The position numbers and the translations under genes were made by a program. The notes under the pieces were generated by a model. It was not told the DNA's origin, searched no databases, and saw nothing but the letters and a program-made list of their open reading frames with translations. DNA of 64,000 nucleotides from Methylobacterium nonmethylotrophicum (GTDB lineage: Bacteria; Pseudomonadota; Alphaproteobacteria; Rhizobiales; Beijerinckiaceae). The number at the start of each line of letters is the position of its first letter. Position 1 is the first letter of the stretch. The stretch is from NCBI RefSeq assembly GCF_004745635.1, contig NZ_SRLB01000005.1, positions 124,001 to 188,000 on the forward strand, read 5' to 3'. Positions 35,199 through 44,015 of the stretch are shown one piece after another.

Positions 35199-35522
35199 TC
35201 AGTCCGGCTTGCGGGTGAGGTCCTTGCCGCGCTCGCGCAGGGCGCCGGAGATCGGGGCGAGGCCCAGGCTCTCGGAGAGAGCGACGAGGCGGGAGGCGCA
35301 AGCCTGGGCCGCGTCGACCGCCGGATTCGGCTCGAAATCGTCGAGCCAGGCGACGAGCGCCTGGGGATAGGCGAGCGCGAGGAGCAGGCAGGTCCCGTAG
35401 ACGACGGCGATCGTCCGGCCCGCCGGGCCGAGGCGAAGGATCCCTGCCCCCGGCACCGGAAGGCCGCGGGCGATGGGGCGAACGGGCGCGAGCCGGTCTG
35501 CGGGTTGGGCGAGGGTCGTCAT
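35199..35522 (-). CDS. Small protein with one membrane segment, unknown function
   Basis: 107 residues. One hydrophobic segment lies at about residues 37-58 (RTIAVVYGTCLLLALAYPQA), followed by an acidic then amphipathic tail with two cysteines (one in the helix, one in AAQACASR). No known family. It sits 26 bases behind the MBOAT gene on the same strand and is presumably co-transcribed, perhaps as an accessory of the acetylation complex. Confidence 0.6.
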   Translation of the reverse strand: MTTLAQPADRLAPVRPIARGLPVPGAGILRLGPAGRTIAVVYGTCLLLALAYPQALVAWLDDFEPNPAVDAAQACASRLVALSESLGLAPISGALRERGKDLTRKPD

Positions 35523-35548
35523 GATCAAGTCCGGCTTTCCCGATCGGA

Positions 35549-36985
35549 TCAGAACTGGAAGTAGATGAAGGGTGCGACGCCCGAGGGCGCGAGCATGATC
35601 ACCGCCCAGATCGTGGCCGTGCCGAGCGCGACCTTCGCGGCGACCGAGACCTTGCGGAAGGAGCGGTCGGCGGCGTCGTAGGCGGACGGGGGCAGGAGCT
35701 GGGTCAGGAAGCCCGCCATCATCAGGACGAGGACGAGGGGCGAGGCGGTGAGCGGCGCGCCGTCGCCGACGCGGCGCAGGATCGTCGCCAGGTAGTCGCA
35801 GGCGCTGCCGGCATCGGCCGACCGGAAGAAGATCCAGGCGACGCAGATGAAGTGGAAGACGAGGAGCCAGCGGATGGTCTGGCCGAGCTCGCCGCGCAGG
35901 AACTGGCGGACGCGGCCAGCCTCGTCCGTCGCCTCGCGCAGCAGGCGCTCCGCCGCGAGGCCGACCCCGTGGAGCGCCCCCCAGACGATGAATTGCAGCC
36001 CGGCCCCGTGCCAGAGCCCGCCCAGCACCATGGTCAGGATGAGGTTGCGGTAGGTGAGCCAGCGGCCGAGGCGGCTGCCGCCGAGGGGGATGTAGAGGTA
36101 GTCGCGCAGCCAGGTCGAGAGCGTGATGTGCCAGCGGTGCCAGAATTCCTGCAGCGACAGGGCGATGTAGGGCTGGTCGAAGTTCCGCGGGAACCGGTAG
36201 CCGAGCAGGTTGGCGACGCCGATCGCGATGTCGGTATAGGCGCTGAAGTCGCAGTAGATGACGATGGCGTAGGCGTAGGCCGCCAGGATCAGGTCGACGG
36301 TGCCGTAGGCCTGCGGGTTGGTGAAGACCGGATCGACGAACAGGATCGAGAGGTGGCTCGCGACCACCACCTTCTTGAACAGGCCGCCGAGGATCAGCAG
36401 CGCGCTTCCCCCGAGATCGATGGCCTTCGGGTCCGAGGGGCGGGCGAGCTGATCGAGGAACTCGGCCGCGCGCACGATCGGCCCGGCCACGAGATGCGGG
36501 AAGAAGCTGATGTAGAGGAGGAGATCGAGGAGCGAGCGCGAGGCCCGGACCTTCCCGCGGTGGACATCCACCACGTACGAGATGCCGTGGAAGGTCAGGA
36601 ACGAGATCGCCACCGGCACGGCGAGCCCGGTCGACCCGGGATCGAGGTGCAGCCCGGCGAGCGCGGCGAGCGCCCGGAGCTGGGCCGCGGCGAAATCGTA
36701 GTACTTGAAGAAGCACAAAGGCGCGAGATTGCCGGCGACCGCGAGGCCCACCACCCATTGGCGCCGGCCCGGATCGGCGATGCGTCCGACGAGCAGCCCG
36801 ACGCCGTAGTTGAACAGCGAGGACAGGAACAGGAGCAGCAGGAACGGCACGCTCCAGAAGCTGTAGAAGACGTAGCTCGCGATGACGAGCATCGCCTTCT
36901 TGAGCGTGTTGCGGCGGTTGAGCAGCCACGTGCACGGCAGCACGAGCATGAAGAACAGGGCGAACTCAATGGTGGGAAACAGCAT
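35549..36985 (-). CDS. MBOAT family O-acyltransferase (AlgI-like)
   Basis: 478 residues with about eleven membrane segments. AlgI marks are present: FFKYYDF, FHGISYVVDV, FFPHLVAGPIVRAAEF, then EFWHRWHITLSTWLRDYLYIPLGG and LGGLWHGAGLQFIVWG, whose His is the catalytic one of the MBOAT family. AlgI-like proteins pass acetyl groups across the inner membrane to acetylate alginate, cellulose or other exported glycans. It lies in a minus-strand run with two SGNH proteins upstream, which fits the transfer step. Its start lies inside the end of the upstream SGNH gene (20-base overlap). Confidence 0.92.
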   Translation of the reverse strand: MLFPTIEFALFFMLVLPCTWLLNRRNTLKKAMLVIASYVFYSFWSVPFLLLLFLSSLFNYGVGLLVGRIADPGRRQWVVGLAVAGNLAPLCFFKYYDFAAAQLRALAALAGLHLDPGSTGLAVPVAISFLTFHGISYVVDVHRGKVRASRSLLDLLLYISFFPHLVAGPIVRAAEFLDQLARPSDPKAIDLGGSALLILGGLFKKVVVASHLSILFVDPVFTNPQAYGTVDLILAAYAYAIVIYCDFSAYTDIAIGVANLLGYRFPRNFDQPYIALSLQEFWHRWHITLSTWLRDYLYIPLGGSRLGRWLTYRNLILTMVLGGLWHGAGLQFIVWGALHGVGLAAERLLREATDEAGRVRQFLRGELGQTIRWLLVFHFICVAWIFFRSADAGSACDYLATILRRVGDGAPLTASPLVLVLMMAGFLTQLLPPSAYDAADRSFRKVSVAAKVALGTATIWAVIMLAPSGVAPFIYFQF

Positions 36986-38291
36986 CGTCGCCTCTGAGCA
37001 ATGCCCGCAATTCCGGCTCCAGGAAGCCGGCGAAGGCCTGTCCGCCGATCCGGTAGCCCGCCTTGGTGAAATGGATCCGGTCCTTCGCCATCAGGGGCGG
37101 GTCGGCCGACATCCAACGTGACGCCCCGCAGCCGGCCGGCATGATCCCCCACCAGTCCCAGAACGGGATCCGCTCCGCCGCGGCGAGGCGGCGTTGCACC
37201 GCGCGCACCTGATCGAGCTGCGGCGGCCGCCACGGGCACGCATCGGCCCCCTCAGGAGGCTGCGCGGCCGGGTCGGCGGGACATGGCCGGGCCGGGTCGG
37301 GCTTGCAGGCTGGCGCCGCGCGCTCGGCCTGCGGCGGCCCGATCATCACGAGCCGCGCCCCCGGCACCGCCCGGCGGATCACGCGCAGCACGGCGGCGTA
37401 GCGCCGCTCGTAGGCGGCCGGATCGAGCCCGGCGTCGAACCCCTCGTTGGTGCCGAAGGCGAGCACGACGATGTCGGGCGCCAGCCGCCGGACATTGTCG
37501 GCGAGCGTCGCCTCGGGGTAGCGGCCGAGCCAGTCGATCGTCGCGCCCGGCACGCCGAGGCTGCTGTAGGTGACCCCGGCTCCCGCGCGGACAATGCCGA
37601 CGCCGAGGAAAGCCACCGGCCTCGCCTCGGTCGTCCGGATCACCAGCCGCCGGAAACCGGCGCTGCCGGCGGGGGGACGGACCGTCAGGGTCTTGCGCTC
37701 CGCGATCCCGGCGGCGAGGGAGGCGGCAAGGACCGGCGCGCCGTCGACCTCGACCGCGACCGCGCCCATCCCGGGACCCGTCCGCGCGTCGATCTCGATC
37801 GCCGTATAGGCGACGGGCACCTCGCTCGCGAAGGAGAGGGTCTCGCCGGCGCGGTCGGTTCCCGCCACGTAGCCGGAGAGCCCGAACAGGTCGGGCCGCG
37901 TCGCGCGCTTCAGGCTGTCGTAGCGCCAGCCGGCGCTCGCCGACGCGGACAGGCTCGTGCTGCGGATGCCCGGATGGGGCGTTCCCGCGGCGAGGTAGCC
38001 GATGCCGCCGGCACCGAACCGCTCCTGCAGGATGCGCCGCGCGGTGCCGGTGAACTGGTCGGCGGCGGTGTGGCTGTCGCCGATCTGCAGGACGGAGACC
38101 GCCCGGCGGGCATGTCGGACAGGCGGGGCCTCCGCGCCGCCGATACGCAAAGGCGCGACGGCCGCCACCGCCGGGCGGGGCACGGAGGTTTCCCCGTCGG
38201 CACCGGGGGCCAGCGCGACGACCGTCACCGGCAGCAGGATCGCTGCGCCGAAGGCGGCCAGGCGGCCGCGCCGGCCCCCGGGGAGTCTCAT
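36966..38291 (-). CDS. Exported SGNH/GDSL hydrolase-like protein, O-acetylation partner
   Basis: 441 residues. An N-terminal hydrophobic segment (AAFGAAILLPVTVVALAPGA) acts as signal or anchor. The SGNH blocks are far apart: IGDSHTAADQ near 70 (nucleophile Ser), LAFGTNEGFD near 270 (Asn), and DRIHFTKAGY near 410 (Asp/His pair). A beta-rich stretch between the first two resembles a carbohydrate-binding module. This layout is known in peptidoglycan and polysaccharide O-acetyl transferases/esterases. The ATG overlaps the stop of the next SGNH gene (ATGA); its own end overlaps the MBOAT start. Confidence 0.85.
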   Translation of the reverse strand: MRLPGGRRGRLAAFGAAILLPVTVVALAPGADGETSVPRPAVAAVAPLRIGGAEAPPVRHARRAVSVLQIGDSHTAADQFTGTARRILQERFGAGGIGYLAAGTPHPGIRSTSLSASASAGWRYDSLKRATRPDLFGLSGYVAGTDRAGETLSFASEVPVAYTAIEIDARTGPGMGAVAVEVDGAPVLAASLAAGIAERKTLTVRPPAGSAGFRRLVIRTTEARPVAFLGVGIVRAGAGVTYSSLGVPGATIDWLGRYPEATLADNVRRLAPDIVVLAFGTNEGFDAGLDPAAYERRYAAVLRVIRRAVPGARLVMIGPPQAERAAPACKPDPARPCPADPAAQPPEGADACPWRPPQLDQVRAVQRRLAAAERIPFWDWWGIMPAGCGASRWMSADPPLMAKDRIHFTKAGYRIGGQAFAGFLEPELRALLRGDDAVSHH

Positions 38292-39085
38292 CGATGCGCC
38301 TGCTGCATCCGGCAGGGAGTGCCGATCGCGTGCCCCTGCTCCTTCAGGACGCCGGCGACCGCAGCCAGCAGGTAGGCGGAGACGACGTCGTAGCCGGCAG
38401 TCGTGAAGTGGATCCCGTCGGCGGCGCGGAGCTGGACCTGCGCGCCGCGGAGATCCGGCCCGTAGGGCTGGAACGCGTCGGGGCCGGCGCTGCCCAGCCG
38501 CCAGGGGGCGACGAAGCGGACCTTCGGATCGCCCAGACCCTTCACCGCCTCGGCGAAGATCGCGTTCTTCTCCGCGGCGTCGTCCTGGGCGGCCGCGTCG
38601 CGCAGGACCGGCAGGCCGATCCACACCACGCCCGCCTCGCCGGCGCGCAGGTTCCGGGCCATCGCCTGGCACAGCTCGGTGTAGCGCGTCCGCCAGGCCG
38701 GCGTGCCGAGATCGAACCGGGCCCGGCTCGCATCGACGATGCTCTGCCGGTCGTTGAGCCCGATCGACACCACCGACAGGGTCGGCTTGAACTTCGCGAC
38801 GACGGCCTTGCTCTCGGACACCCAGTCGAACTTCGCCGGGCGGGTCAGGCCGGTCCCGTTCTCGGCGAAGCGCCCGAGCTTGACCCGCCCGCCGAGGCAT
38901 GCCTCCCGGGCCGCGAGACGGGTCACCCCGCCCCACATTCCGTCGGACAGCGAATCGCCGACGAACGCGATGCGGATCTCGCCGGGGCTCTCGGCCGCGA
39001 CGGCCCTGGCGGGACCGGCGCCCGCACAGACGAGGGAGGCGAGGCCGCCCATGACGGCGCGGCGGGAGAGTTGATCGGTTTCCAT
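38288..39085 (-). CDS. Exported SGNH/GDSL-family hydrolase
   Basis: 265 residues. The N-terminus has a twin-arginine-type signal (SRRAVMGGLASLVCAGAGPARA). SGNH blocks: FVGDSLSDG near 42, IGLNDRQS near 112, and DGIHFTTAGYDVV near 225 with the Asp/His pair. It is the first gene of the run that continues with a second SGNH protein, the MBOAT transferase and a small membrane protein. The ATG at 39083-39085 is chosen; a GTG three codons earlier is possible. Confidence 0.85.
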   Translation of the reverse strand: METDQLSRRAVMGGLASLVCAGAGPARAVAAESPGEIRIAFVGDSLSDGMWGGVTRLAAREACLGGRVKLGRFAENGTGLTRPAKFDWVSESKAVVAKFKPTLSVVSIGLNDRQSIVDASRARFDLGTPAWRTRYTELCQAMARNLRAGEAGVVWIGLPVLRDAAAQDDAAEKNAIFAEAVKGLGDPKVRFVAPWRLGSAGPDAFQPYGPDLRGAQVQLRAADGIHFTTAGYDVVSAYLLAAVAGVLKEQGHAIGTPCRMQQAHR

Positions 39086-39683
39086 GGCGAGCACCCTCGA
39101 TCATGCCGCGGCGCCGGCTCGGGCCACGCCGCAGATGTCGTCCTGCGTGATGATGAAACAGACGATCGGCGCCCTGGTCCGCCGACGGCCAGGGCCTGCG
39201 GCGCGCGGGGTCGGCACCGACCAGCTTGCGGCAGAACAATCTCCGCCGACTAGTCGTCGAGGATCCGGCTGTTCGAACAAGAACTCGGCCGGTCGTCCCG
39301 GCATCGACCGATCCGAGGCGAGCAGGGCGCGAAGACCGACATCCAGGACTTAAACAGACTGACGCTTGAGCACGGCATGACCTGGGGCCCTGGGGTTCGT
39401 CAACGTCGGCGAGCCGCTTCCTTGGCGGTGAATGTGGCTGAAACAGCGATAAGTTTAGGTTAATCGGTGTGGTTTACGGTTCGTTACCAAGCTCAGTCCT
39501 CGCCCGCCGCGGCGGCTTCTCGACAGGGCGTTGTGACGGAGCACGTCGGATTTCGAAGACAATAGTCTCAAAGAACCCAGGTCGATAAAATTTTAGCGGG
39601 CCGCGCAGGTCTGCTTCAAGGCGCAAGCGTCACGGTGTCGACGTCGTCCAGTCGACCTGAAGAAAAGGCCTGAAGAGGCAGCC
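39086..39683. other. Long divergent gene-free stretch
   Basis: 598 bases between the SGNH/MBOAT run (minus) and a small exported protein gene (plus). From about 39430 to 39600 it is AT-richer, with TTTAGGTTAATCGG and GATAAAATTTTAGC, consistent with promoters. No coding frame with family similarity and no strong hairpin was found. Confidence 0.5.
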
Positions 39684-40007
39684 ATGTCCGACACGCTCTC
39701 CTCCGCTTTCTCCGCCGCCCGTCGCCTCGCCCTCGTGACGGCGGCCGCGCTTCCGCTGGTGGGTCTCCAGGCGCCCGCCCAGGCCCGTGACGGAGGAGCG
39801 ATCGCGGCCGGCATCATCGGCGGCCTGGCGCTCGGCGGGCTGGCGGCGGCCGCCGCGTCGCAGCCGCGCTATGCCTACCCGGCTTACCCGTACCCGGCCT
39901 ACGGCTATCGCCCGGTCACCTATGTCCGGGATTGCTGGATCCAGCGCCGGCGGGCGCGCGACGATTTCGGCAACGTCTACTACCGGCGGGTGCGCGTCTG
40001 CGACTGA
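39684..40007 (+). CDS. Small exported protein, Gly/Tyr-rich
   Basis: 107 residues. A signal peptide ends near QAPAQA (residue 34). A Gly/Ala zipper-like hydrophobic stretch (AIAAGIIGGLALGGLAAAAA) and a Tyr/Pro-rich run follow, then a C-terminal domain with two cysteines (DCWIQRR ... VRVCD) that may form a disulfide. This is the pattern of small rhizobial envelope proteins of unknown role. The next gene also encodes a short exported protein on the same strand. Confidence 0.7.
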   Translation: MSDTLSSAFSAARRLALVTAAALPLVGLQAPAQARDGGAIAAGIIGGLALGGLAAAAASQPRYAYPAYPYPAYGYRPVTYVRDCWIQRRRARDDFGNVYYRRVRVCD

Positions 40008-40101
40008 GAGCCAGGAAACCGGGAGCCGCCTTCCGCCCGACGGCGGGGCGGCTCCGTCGCCCGATTCGCACGAAGAGACCAGTCGCACAGCGAGACCCGG
40101 A

Positions 40102-40614
40102 ATGATCGGACGATACCTTGGCCTGGCACTGGCCGTCGCGGGCTGCGGACCGGGCGTCGCGCAAGACCTCGGCAGCGCAGGCATCACCATGCAGGGCAAT
40201 TACAACACCATCATCTACAACAACGGGGCGATGAACCTGGTCCCGAACGGCGCCCCGGCGGAGGCCCGGCCGGTCCGGTCCGGCGGCTCGCTATGGGAGC
40301 ACAACAGCTCGGTGGTCAGCCTCGAGGCGGCCGGCAACCAGCGGCGCTTCTACTACCATCGGCCCCGGGCCGGCATGGGGGAGGCCGGGGCCCGGCCGGG
40401 CAGCCTGCTGTTCGAGGGAATCCGGTCCGGCAACCGGTACCACGGTACCGCCTACATCTTCGCGGGCCGCTGCGGCACCTACCCGTACCGGGTGAGCGGC
40501 ACCGTCATCCAGGACCGCGAGGTGGTGATGCGCGGGATGGCGCCGCGGATCGACCGCTCCGATTGCCAGGTGTCGGGGCAGATGAGCGACCTCCTGGTGT
40601 TCCGGCTCCTGTGA
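40102..40614 (+). CDS. Exported protein, unknown function
   Basis: 170 residues with a cleavable signal (LGLALAVAGCGPGVAQ). The mature part starts with NYNTIIYNN, and a beta-rich domain follows with two cysteines (AGRCGTYPYRVSG and SDCQVSG). I recognise no family. It lies 94 bases after another small exported protein, and a strong hairpin closes the transcript 26 bases beyond its stop. Confidence 0.65.
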   Translation: MIGRYLGLALAVAGCGPGVAQDLGSAGITMQGNYNTIIYNNGAMNLVPNGAPAEARPVRSGGSLWEHNSSVVSLEAAGNQRRFYYHRPRAGMGEAGARPGSLLFEGIRSGNRYHGTAYIFAGRCGTYPYRVSGTVIQDREVVMRGMAPRIDRSDCQVSGQMSDLLVFRLL

Positions 40615-40639
40615 CGCCGCCTCCGGACGGCCGGCCCTT

Positions 40640-40663
40640 GCCGGACGGTCTCGACCGTCCGGC
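40640..40663. terminator. Hairpin between convergent genes
   Basis: GCCGGACGGTC (40640-40650) and GACCGTCCGGC (40653-40663) are perfect reverse complements, separated by two bases, in the 72-base gap between convergent genes. No T-run; probably a bidirectional transcript end. Confidence 0.5.
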
Positions 40664-40686
40664 GCCGTGCACGGGGAAGGGGCGCT

Positions 40687-41775
40687 TCAGGCGCGGATCG
40701 CGGCGAGGCCCTTCCAGTCGAAGGTGATGCCGTGGCCGGGCCGGGCCGGCGCGACCGCGAAGCCCTCCTCGATCACGAGCGGTTCGGCGATGTAGCGGTC
40801 GAGGCCGAAGCCGTGCGCCTCCAGGTAGGAGCGGTTCGGCGCCGCCGCGAGCAGGTGCACCGTGACGTCGTGCGCGCCGTGCGACGTGACCGGCAGGTTG
40901 AAGGCCTCGGCGAGGTGCGCGATCTTCATGAAGGGGGTCACGCCGCCGCAATTCGTCACGTCCGGCTCCGGAAAGGTGACGCCGCCCGCCGCGATCAGCT
41001 GCTTGAAGTCCCACAGGGAGCGCAGGTTCTCGCCGGCGGCGATCGGCAGGCCGCCCTCGCGCACGACGCGGGCCTGGCCGGCGACGTCGTCCGGGATGAC
41101 GGGCTCCTCCAGCCACAGCGGCGCGAAGGGCTGGAATGCACGCGCGGCGCGGATCGCCTCGTCGGCGCTCCAGCGCATGTTGGCGTCCACCATCAGCGGA
41201 AAACCCTCGCCGAGATGCTCCCGCATCGCCTTGACGCGCGCGACGTCCTCGGAGAGCCGCGCGCGGCCCACCTTCATCTTGATGGCGCGAAACCCCTTTC
41301 CGAGATTGTCGTCGGTCTGCCGGAGCAGCTGGTCGAGCGGCAGGGCGAGGTCGATGCCGCCGGCATAGCAGGGCACGCGGGGATCGTGGCCGCCGAGAAG
41401 CGTCCAGAGCGGCTGGCCCAGGCGCCGGGCCTTCAGGTCCCACAGCGCCATGTCCACGGCCGACTGGGCCAGGACCGTAGGGCCGCCACGGCCGCCGTAA
41501 TGCTGGCCCCACCACAGCCGCTGCCAGACGTGCTCGACGAGGTCGCCGTCCTGCCCGACGATCTGCTCGGGGATGTCGCGCCGCAGGATCGCGTCGACGG
41601 CCGCGCCGTTGCGGCCGCAGGTATAGGTGTAGCCGACGCCCTCGGCGCCGTCCGCGTCGCGCAACCGGACCGTGTTGAGCTCGAAGGCCGGCATGTCGCC
41701 GTGCATGCTGTCGCTGAGGGTGACCTCCAGCGGCACGCGGTAGTAGCCGGCCTCCAGCGACGCGATCCGTGGCAT
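40687..41775 (-). CDS. Mandelate racemase/muconate-lactonizing enzyme family protein
   Basis: 362 residues of the enolase superfamily. Active-site elements in order: KMKVG near 175 (Lys-x-Lys base pair), MVDANMRW near 203 (Asp ligand), WLEEPV near 229 (Glu ligand), AAGENL near 254 (Glu ligand), then SHGAHD near 305, where His pairs with Asp to act as the second base. This Lys-x-Lys plus His set is the mandelate-racemase subgroup, which includes sugar-acid dehydratases and cycloisomerases. It diverges from a carbohydrate-type ABC importer, so a sugar acid is the likely substrate class. Confidence 0.88.
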   Translation of the reverse strand: MPRIASLEAGYYRVPLEVTLSDSMHGDMPAFELNTVRLRDADGAEGVGYTYTCGRNGAAVDAILRRDIPEQIVGQDGDLVEHVWQRLWWGQHYGGRGGPTVLAQSAVDMALWDLKARRLGQPLWTLLGGHDPRVPCYAGGIDLALPLDQLLRQTDDNLGKGFRAIKMKVGRARLSEDVARVKAMREHLGEGFPLMVDANMRWSADEAIRAARAFQPFAPLWLEEPVIPDDVAGQARVVREGGLPIAAGENLRSLWDFKQLIAAGGVTFPEPDVTNCGGVTPFMKIAHLAEAFNLPVTSHGAHDVTVHLLAAAPNRSYLEAHGFGLDRYIAEPLVIEEGFAVAPARPGHGITFDWKGLAAIRA

Positions 41776-42386
41776 GGCATTCCTCCCGATGTCGTGCGGC
41801 GCGTCGGCCGCGCTCCGCAGTTCAGCTTTTTATTGTCGGTGTCCCCTAATGTCAGTCATCCAGAACGTCAAGACCTGATCGCGGAGCAATGCCCAAGACA
41901 GGCAGGATGTTTACGAGGAAAATCTCTGCTGCACGTCACAGTCATGCGCAATCGACGCTGTAGCAGACCGAGCCGCTTCGTCTTGCTCGCGCATCGTCTT
42001 GACGGGCGGGATGGGTCGCCCGCATCGCAGCCGGCCGCCTCCCCTCTCCGTCGGCCACGCCGCCGGCGCGACGCAGGCGCGCCGGGAGGCGACGGGCGCA
42101 AGAGATGCCGCGCGCAAGAGATGCCGGGCTGCCGATGCGTCCGGCACCGGACGATCAACCCAAGGTGACGGTTCCCGGGGACAATCTCGACAATGCGGGA
42201 GCGTAATACTTTCGTCGTGCCGCCGCGCCGGCGCGCGAGCGGCCCGGTTACTCGGCAAAATTTACGGTCGCCGACGGTCCGGCGCCGGCGAGACCGGCTT
42301 TCGCCGATTGCTTCGGGCGGCGTCCCGTGCTGAAATACCAGTGAGCGAGCCGCCCGACCAACGAGGCGGATGGGAGGAGAACACCG
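41776..42386. other. Divergent gene-free stretch with a tandem repeat
   Basis: 611 bases between the enolase-superfamily gene and the ABC importer. The end near the enolase gene has TTGACG on the minus strand (about 41866-41871), followed 17 bases later by TAGGGG, a possible promoter. GCGCAAGAGATGCCG is repeated at 42096-42110 and 42112-42126. GGGAGGAGA ahead of 42387 is the importer's ribosome site. No coding frame with family similarity was found, although the stretch is long enough to have held a regulator. Confidence 0.5.
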
Positions 42387-43763
42387 ATGAGGCGAGTCGT
42401 CGCGGGAGCGTTGTCGCTGGGCGCGTGGGTGCTGGCCGGGATGCCGGCCGTCGCGCAGGACAAGACGCTCACCGTCTGGTTCAGCAAGGGCTTCTATCGG
42501 TCCGAGGACGAGTCGCTCTGGGCGACGATCAAGAAGTTCGAGCAGAAGACCGGGATCAAGGTCGAGCTGTCGCAATACGCGATCCAGGACATGATCCCGA
42601 AGACGGTCGCGGCGCTCGATTCCGGCTCGCCGCCCGATGTCGGCTATTCCGACACCTACAACAACCAGGCGGCCGGCAAGTGGGCCTTCGAGGGCAAGCT
42701 CGAGGACCTCAGCGACATCCTGCAGCCGATGATGCCGCGCTTCGCGCCGCAGACGGTCGAGCACGTGCTGCTCATGAACGGCCAGACCGGCAAGAAGGCC
42801 TATTACGGCTTCCCGCTGAAGCGCCAGACGCTCCACACCGAGATCTGGGGCGACATGCTCGACAAGGCCGGCTTCAAGCAGGCCGACATCCCGGCGAAGT
42901 GGTCCGACTACTGGGCGTTCTGGTGCGACAAGGTCCAGCCGGCCTACCGCAAGGCGTCCGGCAGCCGCACCTACGGGATCGGCGCGCCGATGGGGGTCGA
43001 ATCGACCGACAGCTTCCAGTCCTTCTACGCCTTCATGGACGCCTACGACGCCAGACTCGTCGACAACGACGGCAAGCTGACCGTCGACGACCCGAAGACC
43101 CGCGAGGGCCTGGTCAAGGCGCTCAAGGACTATACCGATCCCTACGTCAAAGGCTGCGTTCCGCCCTCGGCCACGACCTGGAAGGATCCCGACAACAACG
43201 TCGCCTTCCACAACCGCACCACGGTGATGACGCACAACTTCACCATCTCGATCGCGGCGAAGTGGTACGAGGACAGCGTCAACCCGAACAACACCCCGGA
43301 GCAGCGCGAGGCCTCGAAGAAGGCCTACGAGGAGTCGATCGTCACCGCGCCGTTCCCGAGCCGGCCGGACGGCAAGCCGATGACCTACCGCGCCGACGTC
43401 AAGCACGGCGTCGTGTTCTCCGGCGCCAAGAACAAGGCGGCCGCCAAGGAGTTCGTGAAGTTCATCATGGAGGAGGACAACCTCCGTCCCTACGTCGAGG
43501 GCGCGATCGGCCGCTGGTTCCCGGTCACCAAGGACTCGATCGAGAGCCCGTTCTGGCAGGCCGACAAGCACCGCAAGGCCGTCTACAACCAGTTCAAGTC
43601 CGGCACCGAGTCGTTCGACTACGTGAAGAACTACAAGTTCACGCTGGTCAACAACGAGAACGTGTTCGCCAAGGCGATGAACCGGGTCGTGAGCGAGAAG
43701 GTCCCGGTCGAGAAGGCCGCCGACGAGATGCTCGCCCGCATCAAGCAGATCGCCGCGCCGTAA
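42387..43763 (+). CDS. ABC transporter extracellular solute-binding protein, family 1
   Basis: 458 residues. A signal peptide ends at AVAQ (residues 20-23). The mature protein shows the family-1 two-lobe pattern: LTVWFSKGF at the start, FEQKTGIKVELS, ALDSGSPPDVGYSDTY, and the late HGVVFSGAKNKAAAKEFVKFI. The family binds sugars, oligosaccharides, polyols or glycerol phosphate in the periplasm. GGGAGGAGA precedes the ATG. It is followed, after a 252-base gap holding two hairpins, by two permease genes. Confidence 0.92.
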   Translation: MRRVVAGALSLGAWVLAGMPAVAQDKTLTVWFSKGFYRSEDESLWATIKKFEQKTGIKVELSQYAIQDMIPKTVAALDSGSPPDVGYSDTYNNQAAGKWAFEGKLEDLSDILQPMMPRFAPQTVEHVLLMNGQTGKKAYYGFPLKRQTLHTEIWGDMLDKAGFKQADIPAKWSDYWAFWCDKVQPAYRKASGSRTYGIGAPMGVESTDSFQSFYAFMDAYDARLVDNDGKLTVDDPKTREGLVKALKDYTDPYVKGCVPPSATTWKDPDNNVAFHNRTTVMTHNFTISIAAKWYEDSVNPNNTPEQREASKKAYEESIVTAPFPSRPDGKPMTYRADVKHGVVFSGAKNKAAAKEFVKFIMEEDNLRPYVEGAIGRWFPVTKDSIESPFWQADKHRKAVYNQFKSGTESFDYVKNYKFTLVNNENVFAKAMNRVVSEKVPVEKAADEMLARIKQIAAP

Positions 43764-43823
43764 CCGGCCGTGGAAAGCTGAGGAACGCGCAGGACTGCCC
43801 AGGGAAAGACAAGGCGCGTGTCT

Positions 43824-43847
43824 CCCCTCTCCGATACGGGAGAGGGG
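43824..43847. repeat. CCCCTCTCC/GGAGAGGGG hairpin element
   Basis: CCCCTCTCC (43824-43832) pairs with GGAGAGGGG (43839-43847). It resembles the arms of the repeat at 34485-34633 and the element at 62445-62475. Confidence 0.6.
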
Positions 43848-43931
43848 ATCCGCTTGATCGATACGACGATCGTCTCTGGGCCGACCCGCGGAACAAGAGG
43901 AGAGGCGCAGTGCCTCGATCCATTTCAACCG

Positions 43932-43968
43932 GAGCGGGGTCCGATCACCACGTGATCGGGGCCCGCTC
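43932..43968 (+). terminator. Long hairpin between binding-protein and permease genes
   Basis: CCGATCAC (43941-43948) pairs with GTGATCGG (43952-43959); an outer stem GAGCGGG (43932-43938) with CCCGCTC (43962-43968) extends it across a small internal loop. CGGTTTTC follows. A hairpin at this place commonly protects the binding-protein mRNA and lowers read-through into the permeases. Confidence 0.6.
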
Positions 43969-44015
43969 TCGGTTTTCGAGTCCCTCTCATCCAGGCGTCA
44001 CCAGGGAGACCGATC

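Noticed and set aside
39086-39683. A hidden gene in the 598-base gap.
   Set aside because: Short frames there lack ribosome sites and family similarity, and base composition suggests promoter DNA.
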